Origin: an uncultured Collinsella sp.
Lineage (GTDB): Bacteria; Actinomycetota; Coriobacteriia; Coriobacteriales; Coriobacteriaceae
NCBI GenBank assembly: GCA_958453575.1
Contig: CAUDYH010000122.1
Location: 1-5,012 of the forward strand
DNA: 5,012 bases
Reading direction: 5' to 3'
Shown: piece after piece, positions 1 to 5,012 of the stretch
Position numbering within the stretch: position 1 is the first letter of the stretch
Layout: each line of letters begins with the position of its first letter
The notes under the pieces: generated by a model
Told to the model about the DNA's origin: nothing
The model's database searches: none
What the model saw: the letters and a program-made list of their open reading frames with translations, nothing else
Position numbers and translations under genes: made by a program

Positions 1-12
1 TCGCGAGTTCCG

Positions 13-49
13 CACGAACAGGAGGCCACTTAATGTGGCCTCCGTCGTG
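13..49. repeat. Strong hairpin / inverted repeat at left edge
   Basis: A perfect 9-bp inverted repeat (GGAGGCCAC at 21-29 and GTGGCCTCC at 35-43) encloses the loop TTAAT. A second 5-bp helix (CACGA 13-17 with TCGTG 45-49) extends it across a small internal loop. It could be the terminator of a gene lying left of the window: one forward frame reads ten codons and stops at TAA 31-33, inside the hairpin. However, no T-run follows on either strand, so an intrinsic terminator is not established. The base pairing is seen directly; the role is a guess. Confidence 0.6.
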
Positions 50-79
50 AGCAGGACTGTAGAGCAGCAAATTAAATAC
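41..79. repeat. Imperfect direct repeat, copy 1
   Basis: This segment recurs at 133-172, 92 bp downstream. The core GCAGGACTGTAGAGCAG (51-67) is identical in both copies. The ten bases before it differ at two positions (47 and 50). After it comes an A/T-rich tail (AAATTAAATAC here, AAACTTAATTAC in copy 2) that is aligned with one indel. Its left end overlaps the right arm of the 13-49 hairpin. No open frame, promoter or known RNA motif explains the repeat. Confidence 0.75.
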
Positions 80-132
80 CGTGACGGCTGCCGGCATTCC
101 GGGTGCTCCAACCTAGTGCTCCATGCGCGCTT

Positions 133-172
133 TCCGTCTTGCGCAGGACTGTAGAGCAGGAAACTTAATTAC
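133..172. repeat. Imperfect direct repeat, copy 2
   Basis: This is the second copy of the 41-79 unit, with the identical 17-base core at 143-159 followed by a TTAATTA-containing tail. It ends about 35 bp upstream of the -35 element of the transporter promoter, so the A/T-rich tail could act as an upstream promoter element or regulator site. Two copies are too few for a CRISPR array, and the 92-bp period fits a duplicated regulatory or extragenic element better. Confidence 0.75.
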
Positions 173-207
173 GCGCCGCTCCCCGCCCACGCCGGGCAAG
201 CCCTCCC

Positions 208-236
208 TTGTACTCCATCTCACTAAAGTGTATGAT
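208..236 (+). promoter_or_regulatory. Predicted sigma70-type promoter of the transporter cluster
   Basis: A -35 element TTGTAC (208-213) and a -10 element TATGAT (231-236) are separated by an optimal 17-bp spacer. Transcription would start near 242-244, giving a leader of about 50 nt before the binding-protein start. The spacer contains ACTAAAGTG (222-230), which recurs downstream at 266-274, so a repressor could touch both. The elements are seen in the sequence; promoter activity is inferred. Confidence 0.6.
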
Positions 237-254
237 TCTGGACGTTACATGACC

Positions 255-274
255 CACTTTACCTAACTAAAGTG
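255..274. promoter_or_regulatory. Palindromic operator-like site
   Basis: CACTTTA (255-261) and TAAAGTG (268-274) form a perfect 7-bp inverted repeat around a 6-bp centre whose middle TA is also symmetric. The site falls just downstream of the predicted transcription start and 5 nt before the Shine-Dalgarno stretch. A further TAAAGTG lies at 224-230 within the promoter spacer, 44 bp (about four helical turns) upstream on the same face. This arrangement suits a dimeric repressor, perhaps one sensing the transported solute. As RNA the same bases could also form a short hairpin beside the ribosome site. The regulator is not identifiable from this window. Confidence 0.5.
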
Positions 275-279
275 CCATC

Positions 280-286
280 AAGGGGG
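280..286 (+). promoter_or_regulatory. Ribosome binding site of the binding-protein gene
   Basis: AAGGGGG lies 6 nt upstream of ATG 293. This decides the start in favour of 293 over the upstream in-frame GTG at 272, which sits inside the palindrome and has no such site. Confidence 0.8.
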
Positions 287-292
287 AATACC

Positions 293-1153
293 ATGAATAC
301 CGATATGTCTCGTCGTCAGTTTGTTGGTCTAGCTGGCTCACTCGCCACGGTGCTTGGCCTCGGCCTGGTAGGCTGCGGTGGTGGTGCCGATAAGGGCTCC
401 GCTGCCGGTTCTGCCGCAGCCAAGGACGTGAAGGGCGCTGCGGAGTCCAAGAAGCTCGTGGTGGGCTTTGATAAGTCCTATCCTCCGTATGGCTTTGTGG
501 GCGACGATGGTGAGTACACGGGCTTTGATCTCGACCTTGCCAAGGCCGTTGCCGACAAGCAGGGCTGGGACGTTAAGTATGAGGCTATCGACTGGGATGC
601 CAAGGACACGCTGCTCAACTCGGGTGCCATCAACTGCATCTGGAACGGCTTTACCATGGAGGGCCGCGAGGACGACTACACGTTCTCCGAGCCGTACATG
701 CTCAATGAGCAGGTGCTCGTGGTCAAGAAGAACGCGGGTATCAAGAGCTGGGACGATCTTGCCGGCAAGACCGTGATTACCCAGACCGATTCCGCTGCGC
801 AGGATGTGCTCGAGGGCGACCAGAAGGATCTGGCGGCGACGTTTGCCACGCTCGACACGATCGGCGAGTACAACACGGCCTTTATGCAGCTCGAGAGCGG
901 CGCGGTCGATGCCGTGGCTTGCGACCTTTCGATTGCCCAGTATCAGCTTGCCGCCAAGCCCGATGCTTATACGCAGCTCGACAAGCCGCTGTCCAGCGAG
1001 CACTACGCCGTCGGCTTTAAGAAGGGCGACACCAAGTCGGCCGACGCCGTGACCGAGTCGCTCAAGGCACTTTATGAGGACGGTGCGGTCAAGGACCTGT
1101 GCGATAAATATGCAGAATACGGTCTTTCCTTCGACAACTGGGTTCTGAAATAG
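293..1153 (+). CDS. Amino-acid ABC transporter substrate-binding lipoprotein (SBP_bac_3 family)
   Basis: This 286-residue protein is the extracytoplasmic ligand-binding component of an amino-acid ABC importer. The N-terminus has a twin-arginine motif (SRRQF, residues 6-10), a short hydrophobic stretch and a lipobox LVGC, so Cys28 should be the lipidated first residue of the mature protein. A Gly/Ala/Ser/Lys linker (about 29-52) leads to a bilobed family-3 domain. Family marks include the signature GFDLDLAKAV (77-86), aromatic pocket residues near YPPYGF (63-68), Arg125 after NGFTM (the position that usually grips the ligand alpha-carboxylate) and Asp211 in DAVACD (usually contacts the amino group). 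Length is normal for the family. ATG 293 is chosen for its Shine-Dalgarno site; ATG 305 (Met5) is a possible internal alternative that keeps the Tat motif. The permease and ATPase follow. The ligand is probably a polar amino acid (glutamine, histidine, arginine or cystine class), but the exact one cannot be read from the sequence. Confidence 0.93.
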   Translation: MNTDMSRRQFVGLAGSLATVLGLGLVGCGGGADKGSAAGSAAAKDVKGAAESKKLVVGFDKSYPPYGFVGDDGEYTGFDLDLAKAVADKQGWDVKYEAIDWDAKDTLLNSGAINCIWNGFTMEGREDDYTFSEPYMLNEQVLVVKKNAGIKSWDDLAGKTVITQTDSAAQDVLEGDQKDLAATFATLDTIGEYNTAFMQLESGAVDAVACDLSIAQYQLAAKPDAYTQLDKPLSSEHYAVGFKKGDTKSADAVTESLKALYEDGAVKDLCDKYAEYGLSFDNWVLK

Positions 1154-1157
1154 CGGC

Positions 1158-1251
1158 TTTCCCAGGCACCCGATTTTGCCGTTCAAACCGTCGCTTGCGT
1201 ACATTTAGTACGCGGCGCTCCTCTTTCACGGCAAACTCGAGCACCTGGAAA
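1158..1251. repeat. Long imperfect stem-loop between binding protein and permease
   Basis: The arms at about 1162-1182 and 1228-1248 pair at 16 of 21 positions, including CCAGG/CCTGG at the base and an uninterrupted 8-bp helix TTTGCCGT (1175-1182) with ACGGCAAA (1228-1235). A separate apical hairpin GCGTAC-ATTTA-GTACGC (1197-1213) tops the structure, flanked by CGC/GCG pairing. It begins five bases after the binding-protein stop codon. No T-run follows, so it is not a standard intrinsic terminator. Likely roles are protecting the 3' end of the binding-protein mRNA or partially reducing read-through to the permease; it may also be a copy of a dispersed extragenic repeat. Confidence 0.7.
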
Positions 1252-1303
1252 ACCTGCTTTAGCATTGGGTTTGCTGTTCTGTTGTCGCGAAAGAGAGCTT
1301 AGG

Positions 1304-1957
1304 TTGTCTATTCAGGTCATGATGCAGATGCTTGGCCAGGGATTCTTGGTCAGTTTGCAGTTGTTTGTGCTGACGCTGCTGGGGTCGATTCCGCTGGGAA
1401 TCCCCGTGGCGTTTATGCGCATGAGCAAAATCGCGCCGCTTCGCTGGATTGCGCGCATCTATATCTCGGTCATGCGCGGCACGCCGCTCATGCTGCAGAT
1501 GTTTGCCATCTACTTTGCCCCGTACTACGTGTTTGGCATTTCGCTCACGCCCGATTCCAAGTGGACGGCGTGCGTCGTAGCGTTCATCATCAACTACGCC
1601 GGTTACTTTGCCGAGATCTATCGCTCGGGCCTGCAGTCCATTCCGCGCGGTCAATACGAGGCAGCCGAGGTGCTGGGCTATTCGCGCATGCAGACGTTTC
1701 TGTATATCGTGATGCCGCAGGTCGCCAAGCGTATTCTGCCGGCGATGGGCAACGAGATCATCACGCTGGTCAAGGACACGTCGCTGGCGTTTGCCATTGG
1801 CGTGGGTGAGATGTTCTCGACGGCCAAGGCGCTGGTCGCCTCGCAGGTGAGCATGGTGCCGTTTGCGATCGCGGCGCTGATCTACTGGATCTTTAACTTT
1901 GTGGTCGAGATGCTGCTGGGCGCCGCCGAGAAAAAATTGGATTACTACCATGATTAA
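1304..1957 (+). CDS. Amino-acid ABC transporter permease (His/Glu/Gln/Arg type)
   Basis: This is the inner-membrane channel subunit, about 217 residues, of the BPD_transp_1 family and normal length for amino-acid permeases, which usually work as dimers. About five membrane segments are visible: roughly 12-34, 60-82, 88-110, 150-172 and 188-212. The MRGTP motif (57-61) and the late NEIITLVKDTSLA stretch are typical of this group. The cytoplasmic EAA loop begins at EAAEVLG (119-125) and docks the ATPase. The start is uncertain: TTG 1304 has a weak purine-rich site (AAAGAGAG, 1290-1297) at suitable spacing; ATG 1319 or 1322 would remove only five or six residues; the longer form from TTG 1265 adds a Cys/Arg-rich tail with no ribosome site. 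It follows the binding protein by about 150 nt containing a large stem-loop, and its last codons overlap the ATPase start. The product call is firm; the N-terminus is not. Confidence 0.9.
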   Translation: MSIQVMMQMLGQGFLVSLQLFVLTLLGSIPLGIPVAFMRMSKIAPLRWIARIYISVMRGTPLMLQMFAIYFAPYYVFGISLTPDSKWTACVVAFIINYAGYFAEIYRSGLQSIPRGQYEAAEVLGYSRMQTFLYIVMPQVAKRILPAMGNEIITLVKDTSLAFAIGVGEMFSTAKALVASQVSMVPFAIAALIYWIFNFVVEMLLGAAEKKLDYYHD

Positions 1958-2714
1958 TTCGGTAATGAATATATCGAACGCGCGCAAGGCGTTTGGCGGC
2001 AATGAGGTGCTCAAGGATATCTCGCTCGAGGTCAAGCGTGGCGAGGTCGTGGCGATTATCGGGCCTTCGGGTGGCGGCAAGTCCACGCTGCTGCGGTGTG
2101 CCACGCTGCTCGAGACACTCGACGGAGGCTCGCTCTCGTTTGGTGACCTTGCCGTTGCGACGGATGCGGGTTCGGGCGCGGTCTATGCGAAGGGCGATTT
2201 GCCCAAACAAGCACGCTCGCGATTCGGCCTGGTGTTCCAAAATTACAATCTGTTTCCGCACTATACGGTGATGAAAAACATCACCGACGCTCCGGTTCGC
2301 GTACTCAAGCGTCCGCGCGAGCAGGCCGAAGCGCGTGCACACGAGCTTATTGCACAGATGGGGCTGACGGGCAACGAGAACAAGGTACCGTGCGAGCTTT
2401 CGGGCGGTCAGCAGCAGCGCGTGAGTATTGCCCGCGCCTTGGCGCTCGACCCGGAGATCTTGTTCTTTGACGAGCCGACCTCGGCACTCGATCCCGAGCT
2501 GACGGCCGAGGTGCTGCGTGTCATTAAAGACCTTGCCGCGCAGAATATGACGATGGTGATTGTGACCCACGCAATGCAGTTTGCGCGCGATGTTGCCGAC
2601 CGCGTGGTCTTTATGGATGGCGGCCGCATTGTCGAGGAGGGTCCTGCCGAGCAGGTCATCGACCATCCGCGTGAGCAGCGCACCCGTGAGTTCTTGAGCC
2701 GTATCGAGGGATAG
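1950..2714 (+). CDS. Amino-acid ABC transporter ATP-binding protein (GlnQ-like)
   Basis: This is the cytoplasmic ATPase, 254 residues, that powers the importer. All nucleotide-binding motifs are intact and in order: Walker A GPSGGGKST (38-46), Q-loop Gln97 in VFQNYNLFPH, ABC signature LSGGQ (150-154), Walker B ILFFDEP with catalytic Glu175, D-loop SALD (178-181) and H-loop His207 in VTHAMQFA. The C-terminal TREFLSRIEG tail is typical of polar amino-acid ATPases. The stretch between Walker A and the Q-loop (about 60-92) is somewhat extended and Ala/Gly-rich compared with GlnQ. ATG 1950 overlaps the permease stop by 8 nt (ATGATTAA), suggesting translational coupling, since no clear Shine-Dalgarno site precedes it; ATG 1965 (Met6) is the alternative. 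A strong terminator lies 33 nt after the stop, so this is the last gene of the cluster. Confidence 0.94.
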   Translation: MINSVMNISNARKAFGGNEVLKDISLEVKRGEVVAIIGPSGGGKSTLLRCATLLETLDGGSLSFGDLAVATDAGSGAVYAKGDLPKQARSRFGLVFQNYNLFPHYTVMKNITDAPVRVLKRPREQAEARAHELIAQMGLTGNENKVPCELSGGQQQRVSIARALALDPEILFFDEPTSALDPELTAEVLRVIKDLAAQNMTMVIVTHAMQFARDVADRVVFMDGGRIVEEGPAEQVIDHPREQRTREFLSRIEG

Positions 2715-2747
2715 GCTCAGGTATTTACTCAACTATTAATTGAGGCG

Positions 2748-2788
2748 AAGCCGCCGCAGGTCTTACGGTCTGTGGCGGCTTTTTGTTT
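2748..2788 (+). terminator. Rho-independent terminator of the transporter cluster
   Basis: A 12-bp stem pairs AAGCCGCCGCAG (2748-2759) with CTGTGGCGGCTT (2770-2781), with one G-U pair. It has a 10-nt loop and is followed by TTTTTGTTT (2780-2788). It lies 33 nt after the ATPase stop codon and separates the transporter from the EF-G-like gene. Confidence 0.93.
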
Positions 2789-3024
2789 GCATCGACGGGG
2801 TTCAATAATCGCCTCACAAGCTTGTCTCTTCCTCTCGCCGCCTGTATTCATACGTGTGCCGAAAGGTGTGCATGGACGGTCGCCCGTGAGGGTAGGGTGG
2901 TGGCATAGGACATTTGGAGGGTGAGTCGGCTCGGCTGCCGACCATGCTGCTCCCGGGATGGCACCGACCGCGAACTCTCCCCGTTGGCGTCGCGCAATGC
3001 GCGCGGCCCTGCAAGGAGGTCATC
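2789..3024 (+). other. Non-coding leader region upstream of the EF-G-like gene
   Basis: About 235 nt lie between the terminator and the EF-G-like start with no credible gene. Visible elements are a weak possible promoter (TTGTCT 2822-2827 with TATTCA 2845-2850, spacer 17, poor -10), a five-codon frame MDGRP (2872-2889) preceded by GAAAGG (2861-2866), a G-run GGG-TA-GGG-T-GG-T-GG (2890-2903), a hairpin GTCGGC/GCCGAC (2925-2942) and a hairpin CGCGC-AAT-GCGCG (2991-3003) ten nt before the ribosome site. No known riboswitch signature was recognised. Structure-based control of the downstream gene is possible but unproven. Confidence 0.4.
3013..3020 (+). promoter_or_regulatory. Strong ribosome binding site of the EF-G-like gene
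   Basis: AAGGAGGT is a full Shine-Dalgarno match with its GGAGG core 5 nt before ATG 3025. It fixes the start of the EF-G-like gene and implies efficient translation once the nearby 2991-3003 hairpin leaves it accessible. Confidence 0.9.
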
Positions 3025-5012
3025 ATGGGTGCTCCCAAGACCGGTAACGTAAGGAACGTGGTGCTCGTAGGCCAAGGCGGGGTGGGCAAGACTTCACTCG
3101 CCGAAGCCATGCTCCACCTTTCCGGCAAGACCGCCCGCCTGGGCGGCCACGACGGCACCAAGCCTACGCTCGACTATGACCCTGAAGAGGTCAAGCGTTC
3201 ATTCTCCATCTCGACGACCATCGCGCCGATCGACTGGAAGGGCGCGCGCATCAATGTGCTCGATGCCCCGTGCTACCCCGATTTTATCGGCGACGCCTTT
3301 GCCGCGATGAGCGTCTGCGAGACGGCTCTGTTTGTGGTCGACGCCGAGGCCGGCCCGCAGCCTACGACGGTTAAGCTCTGGTATGCCGCCGAGGACCTGC
3401 GCCTGGCGCGTGCGGTGTTCGTAAACCGCCTGTCGCGCTCCGAAGCCAGCTTTGCGACCACGATGGACCTGCTGCAGGAGCGCTTTGGCACGCGCCTGGG
3501 CGCCGTGACCCTTCCCTGGGGCGAGGGCGAGGACTTTGACGGCATCATCGACCTGGTGCGCATGAAGGCGCGCCATTGCAACGGCACCGAAGCCGTTGAG
3601 TCGGAGATTCCCGAGGAGTATCGTGCCCAGGCCGAGGAAGCCCATGACCATCTGTGCGAGTTGGTGGCCGAGGCCGACGACGAGCTGATGATGAAGTACC
3701 TGGAAGGCGAGGAGACGCTGACGCAGGAGGAACTTGAAGGCCTGCTGTCGAAGGCGATCGCCGAGCGCATCTTTGTGCCGGTCTTTGCGGGCGATTGCAT
3801 TAAGGAGCAGGGCGTCAACTCGCTGATGGACGACATCGCAACGTACTTCCCGGCGCCGACCGACTACGGCGAGATGCCGCTTATCGACGGCGATTCGCTT
3901 AAGATCTCGAGTGACGATGATCGTCCGGTGGCGTTTGTGTTTAAGACGCTGGCCGATCCGCAGCAGGGTCGCATCAGCTTTATCAAGGTGCTGACGGGCA
4001 CGCTTGAGCCGGGCCTTGAGCTGATCAACGCGCGTACCCGCAAGAGCGACCGTCTGGCTCACCTGTATGTGATGTGCGGCCGCGACATGACCGAGGTCGG
4101 TCACGCCTATGCCGGCGACATTATCGTGGCGCCCAAGTTGGCGGCCGAGACGGGTGACACGCTCTCCATTACCGGCAAGGTCGAGGCTGCGGCGTTTAAG
4201 TTCCCCAACTCGCAGTATCGCATCGCTATTGAGGCCGAGAATCGCGGGGACGAAGAGAAGCTCTACACGTTTATCGAGAAGGCCTGCAAGGCCGATCCGA
4301 CCATGAGCATCGACCGCGACGAGGAGACCGGCCAGACCATTATCTCCGCCGTTGGTGAGGCGCAGGTTTCGGTGCTGCTCAACCGTCTGGAGGACCGCAC
4401 CAAGGTCGCTGCCAAGAGCGTGCCGATCCGCATCCCGTATCGCGAGACCATCCGCCGCACGGCGAGCGCTCAGGGCCGCCACAAGAAGCAGACCGGTGGT
4501 GCCGGTCAGTACGGCGACTGCTGGCTGCGCGTGGAGCCGCTCATTGGGCCCGACGGCACGAGCGATGGCTATGAGTTTGTGGACGAGGTCGTGGGCGGCC
4601 GCATTCCGCGCTCGCTGATTCCCGCCGTGGACAAGGGCGTCCAGGAGACCATGAGGGACGGCATCATTGCCGGCTATCCGCTCACAGGCATTCGCGTGGC
4701 TGTGTACGACGGCTCGTATCACAGCGTCGACTCCAACGAGATGGCGTTCCGCGCGGCGGCTCGCATCGGCCTGCGCAAGGCATGCGCCGATGCCGACCCG
4801 GTGGTGCTGGAGCCCATCGAGGAAATCACGGTGACAATCCCCGAGAGCTACGCCGGTGCCGTGATGGGTGACATCTCGGCCTCGCGCGGTCGCGTGACGG
4901 GTATGGAGACCGATGAGCGCGGCGACACCGTGGTCATTGCCCAGGCCCCGCTGGCCGAGCTGACGGATTACTCGACGCGCCTGCGCTCTATCACGCGCGG
5001 CACGGGTGACTT
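3025..5012 (+). CDS. Elongation factor G-like protein (EF-G-2 type), 3' end cut by window edge
   Basis: This frame is open from ATG 3025 to the window end (662 complete codons); a full EF-G is near 690 residues, so only about 30 are missing. EF-G catalyses movement of tRNAs and mRNA through the ribosome, or in paralogues related ribosome remodelling. Domains in order: G domain (~1-280), II (~297-380), III (~385-460), IV (~465-590) and V (~595 on). The P-loop GQGGVGKT (16-23) is intact, but G2 has Ser61, G3 is DAPCYPDF (80-87) with Cys83 for Gly and Tyr84 for the catalytic His, G4 is NRLS (134-137) instead of NKxD, and G5 is AGD (255-257). Domain IV keeps both tip loops: QTGGAGQYG (489-497) and GSYHSVDSNE (563-572) with His566. 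From memory, Tyr in G3 and Ser in G2 resemble Thermus EF-G-2; the Cys and Ser changes look more extreme. It stands alone after a terminator and is probably not the main EF-G. A tetracycline ribosomal protection protein is less likely. Confidence 0.9.
   Translation, partial: MGAPKTGNVRNVVLVGQGGVGKTSLAEAMLHLSGKTARLGGHDGTKPTLDYDPEEVKRSFSISTTIAPIDWKGARINVLDAPCYPDFIGDAFAAMSVCETALFVVDAEAGPQPTTVKLWYAAEDLRLARAVFVNRLSRSEASFATTMDLLQERFGTRLGAVTLPWGEGEDFDGIIDLVRMKARHCNGTEAVESEIPEEYRAQAEEAHDHLCELVAEADDELMMKYLEGEETLTQEELEGLLSKAIAERIFVPVFAGDCIKEQGVNSLMDDIATYFPAPTDYGEMPLIDGDSLKISSDDDRPVAFVFKTLADPQQGRISFIKVLTGTLEPGLELINARTRKSDRLAHLYVMCGRDMTEVGHAYAGDIIVAPKLAAETGDTLSITGKVEAAAFKFPNSQYRIAIEAENRGDEEKLYTFIEKACKADPTMSIDRDEETGQTIISAVGEAQVSVLLNRLEDRTKVAAKSVPIRIPYRETIRRTASAQGRHKKQTGGAGQYGDCWLRVEPLIGPDGTSDGYEFVDEVVGGRIPRSLIPAVDKGVQETMRDGIIAGYPLTGIRVAVYDGSYHSVDSNEMAFRAAARIGLRKACADADPVVLEPIEEITVTIPESYAGAVMGDISASRGRVTGMETDERGDTVVIAQAPLAELTDYSTRLRSITRGTGD

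Noticed and set aside
1..33. C-terminus of an upstream gene ending at TAA 31-33
   Set aside because: Only ten codons are visible and the stop lies inside a hairpin. A second forward frame stays open further, so no call can be supported.
41..172. CRISPR array
   Set aside because: There are only two imperfect copies with a 53-bp gap between them and no cas genes nearby.
272..292. GTG 272 as the start of the binding-protein gene
   Set aside because: It lies within the operator-like palindrome, lacks a ribosome site, and would add seven residues ahead of a signal peptide already complete from ATG 293.
338..1204. 288-codon minus-strand frame opposite the binding-protein gene
   Set aside because: It mirrors a confidently identified gene and shows no family motif, so it is an artefact of biased codon use.
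1259..2732. Two minus-strand frames (1259-2104 and 1893-2732) opposite permease and ATPase
   Set aside because: Both are antisense to genes with complete family motifs and have low-complexity Arg/His-rich translations.
2951..2971. T-box-like string (GGGATGGCACCGACCGCG)
   Set aside because: It only loosely resembles the conserved GGGTGGNACCGCG, with insertions in the key stretch, and none of the upstream T-box stem features or a matching terminator was seen.
2814..3161. Minus-strand frame covering the leader and the start of the EF-G-like gene
   Set aside because: It overlaps the strong ribosome site and P-loop of the forward gene. The translation is Pro/Arg/Ser-rich without recognisable features.
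3199..4722. Long (507-codon) open frame on the minus strand
   Set aside because: It lies opposite the clear EF-G-like gene. Its composition (rich in His, Arg, Leu, Ala) is what antisense of a G/C-biased coding sequence gives, and it shows no recognisable domain.
3025..5012. Tetracycline ribosomal protection protein (TetM/O type)
   Set aside because: Domain IV loop QTGGAGQYG and the overall pattern match EF-G/EF-G-2. The protection proteins, to my knowledge, keep canonical GTP motifs, unlike this protein.

Overview
The window reads as chromosomal DNA from a fairly GC-rich bacterium. The most likely source is a Collinsella-like member of the Coriobacteriia (Actinomycetota). This is inferred from codon choice strongly biased to G/C in third positions, a substrate-binding lipoprotein whose signal peptide carries a twin-arginine motif, and the overall style of the proteins; no rRNA or other marker gene is present to prove it. 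All supported genes are on the + strand.

Positions 1-292 hold no supportable gene. They contain a strong 9-bp hairpin at the left edge, a ~39-bp imperfect direct repeat (41-79 and 133-172), a good sigma70-type promoter (208-236) and, between that promoter and the first gene, a 7+6+7 palindrome whose half-site also recurs inside the promoter. This looks like a regulated promoter region.

Positions 293-2714 are a three-gene importer cluster for a polar amino acid (or a similar small charged solute): a Tat-type lipoprotein binding protein (293-1153), an inner-membrane permease (about 1304-1957) and an ATPase (1950-2714) whose start overlaps the permease stop. The lipoprotein captures the ligand outside the membrane, the permease presumably dimerises to form the channel, and the ATPase dimer drives import. 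A ~94-nt imperfect stem-loop without a T-run lies between the binding protein and the permease and may set unequal expression. A textbook intrinsic terminator (2748-2788) closes the cluster.

Positions 2789-3024 are a ~235-nt non-coding leader with several hairpins, a G-rich run and a five-codon reading frame. From 3025 to the right edge runs an elongation factor G paralogue, cut off by the window after 662 codons. Its domain IV tip, which contacts the decoding site, is well conserved, but its GTP-binding signatures are eroded: the G3 glycine is cysteine, the G4 NKxD is NRLS, and G5 is atypical. An EF-G-like protein with a damaged nucleotide pocket and an intact ribosome-facing half is the most interesting item here.
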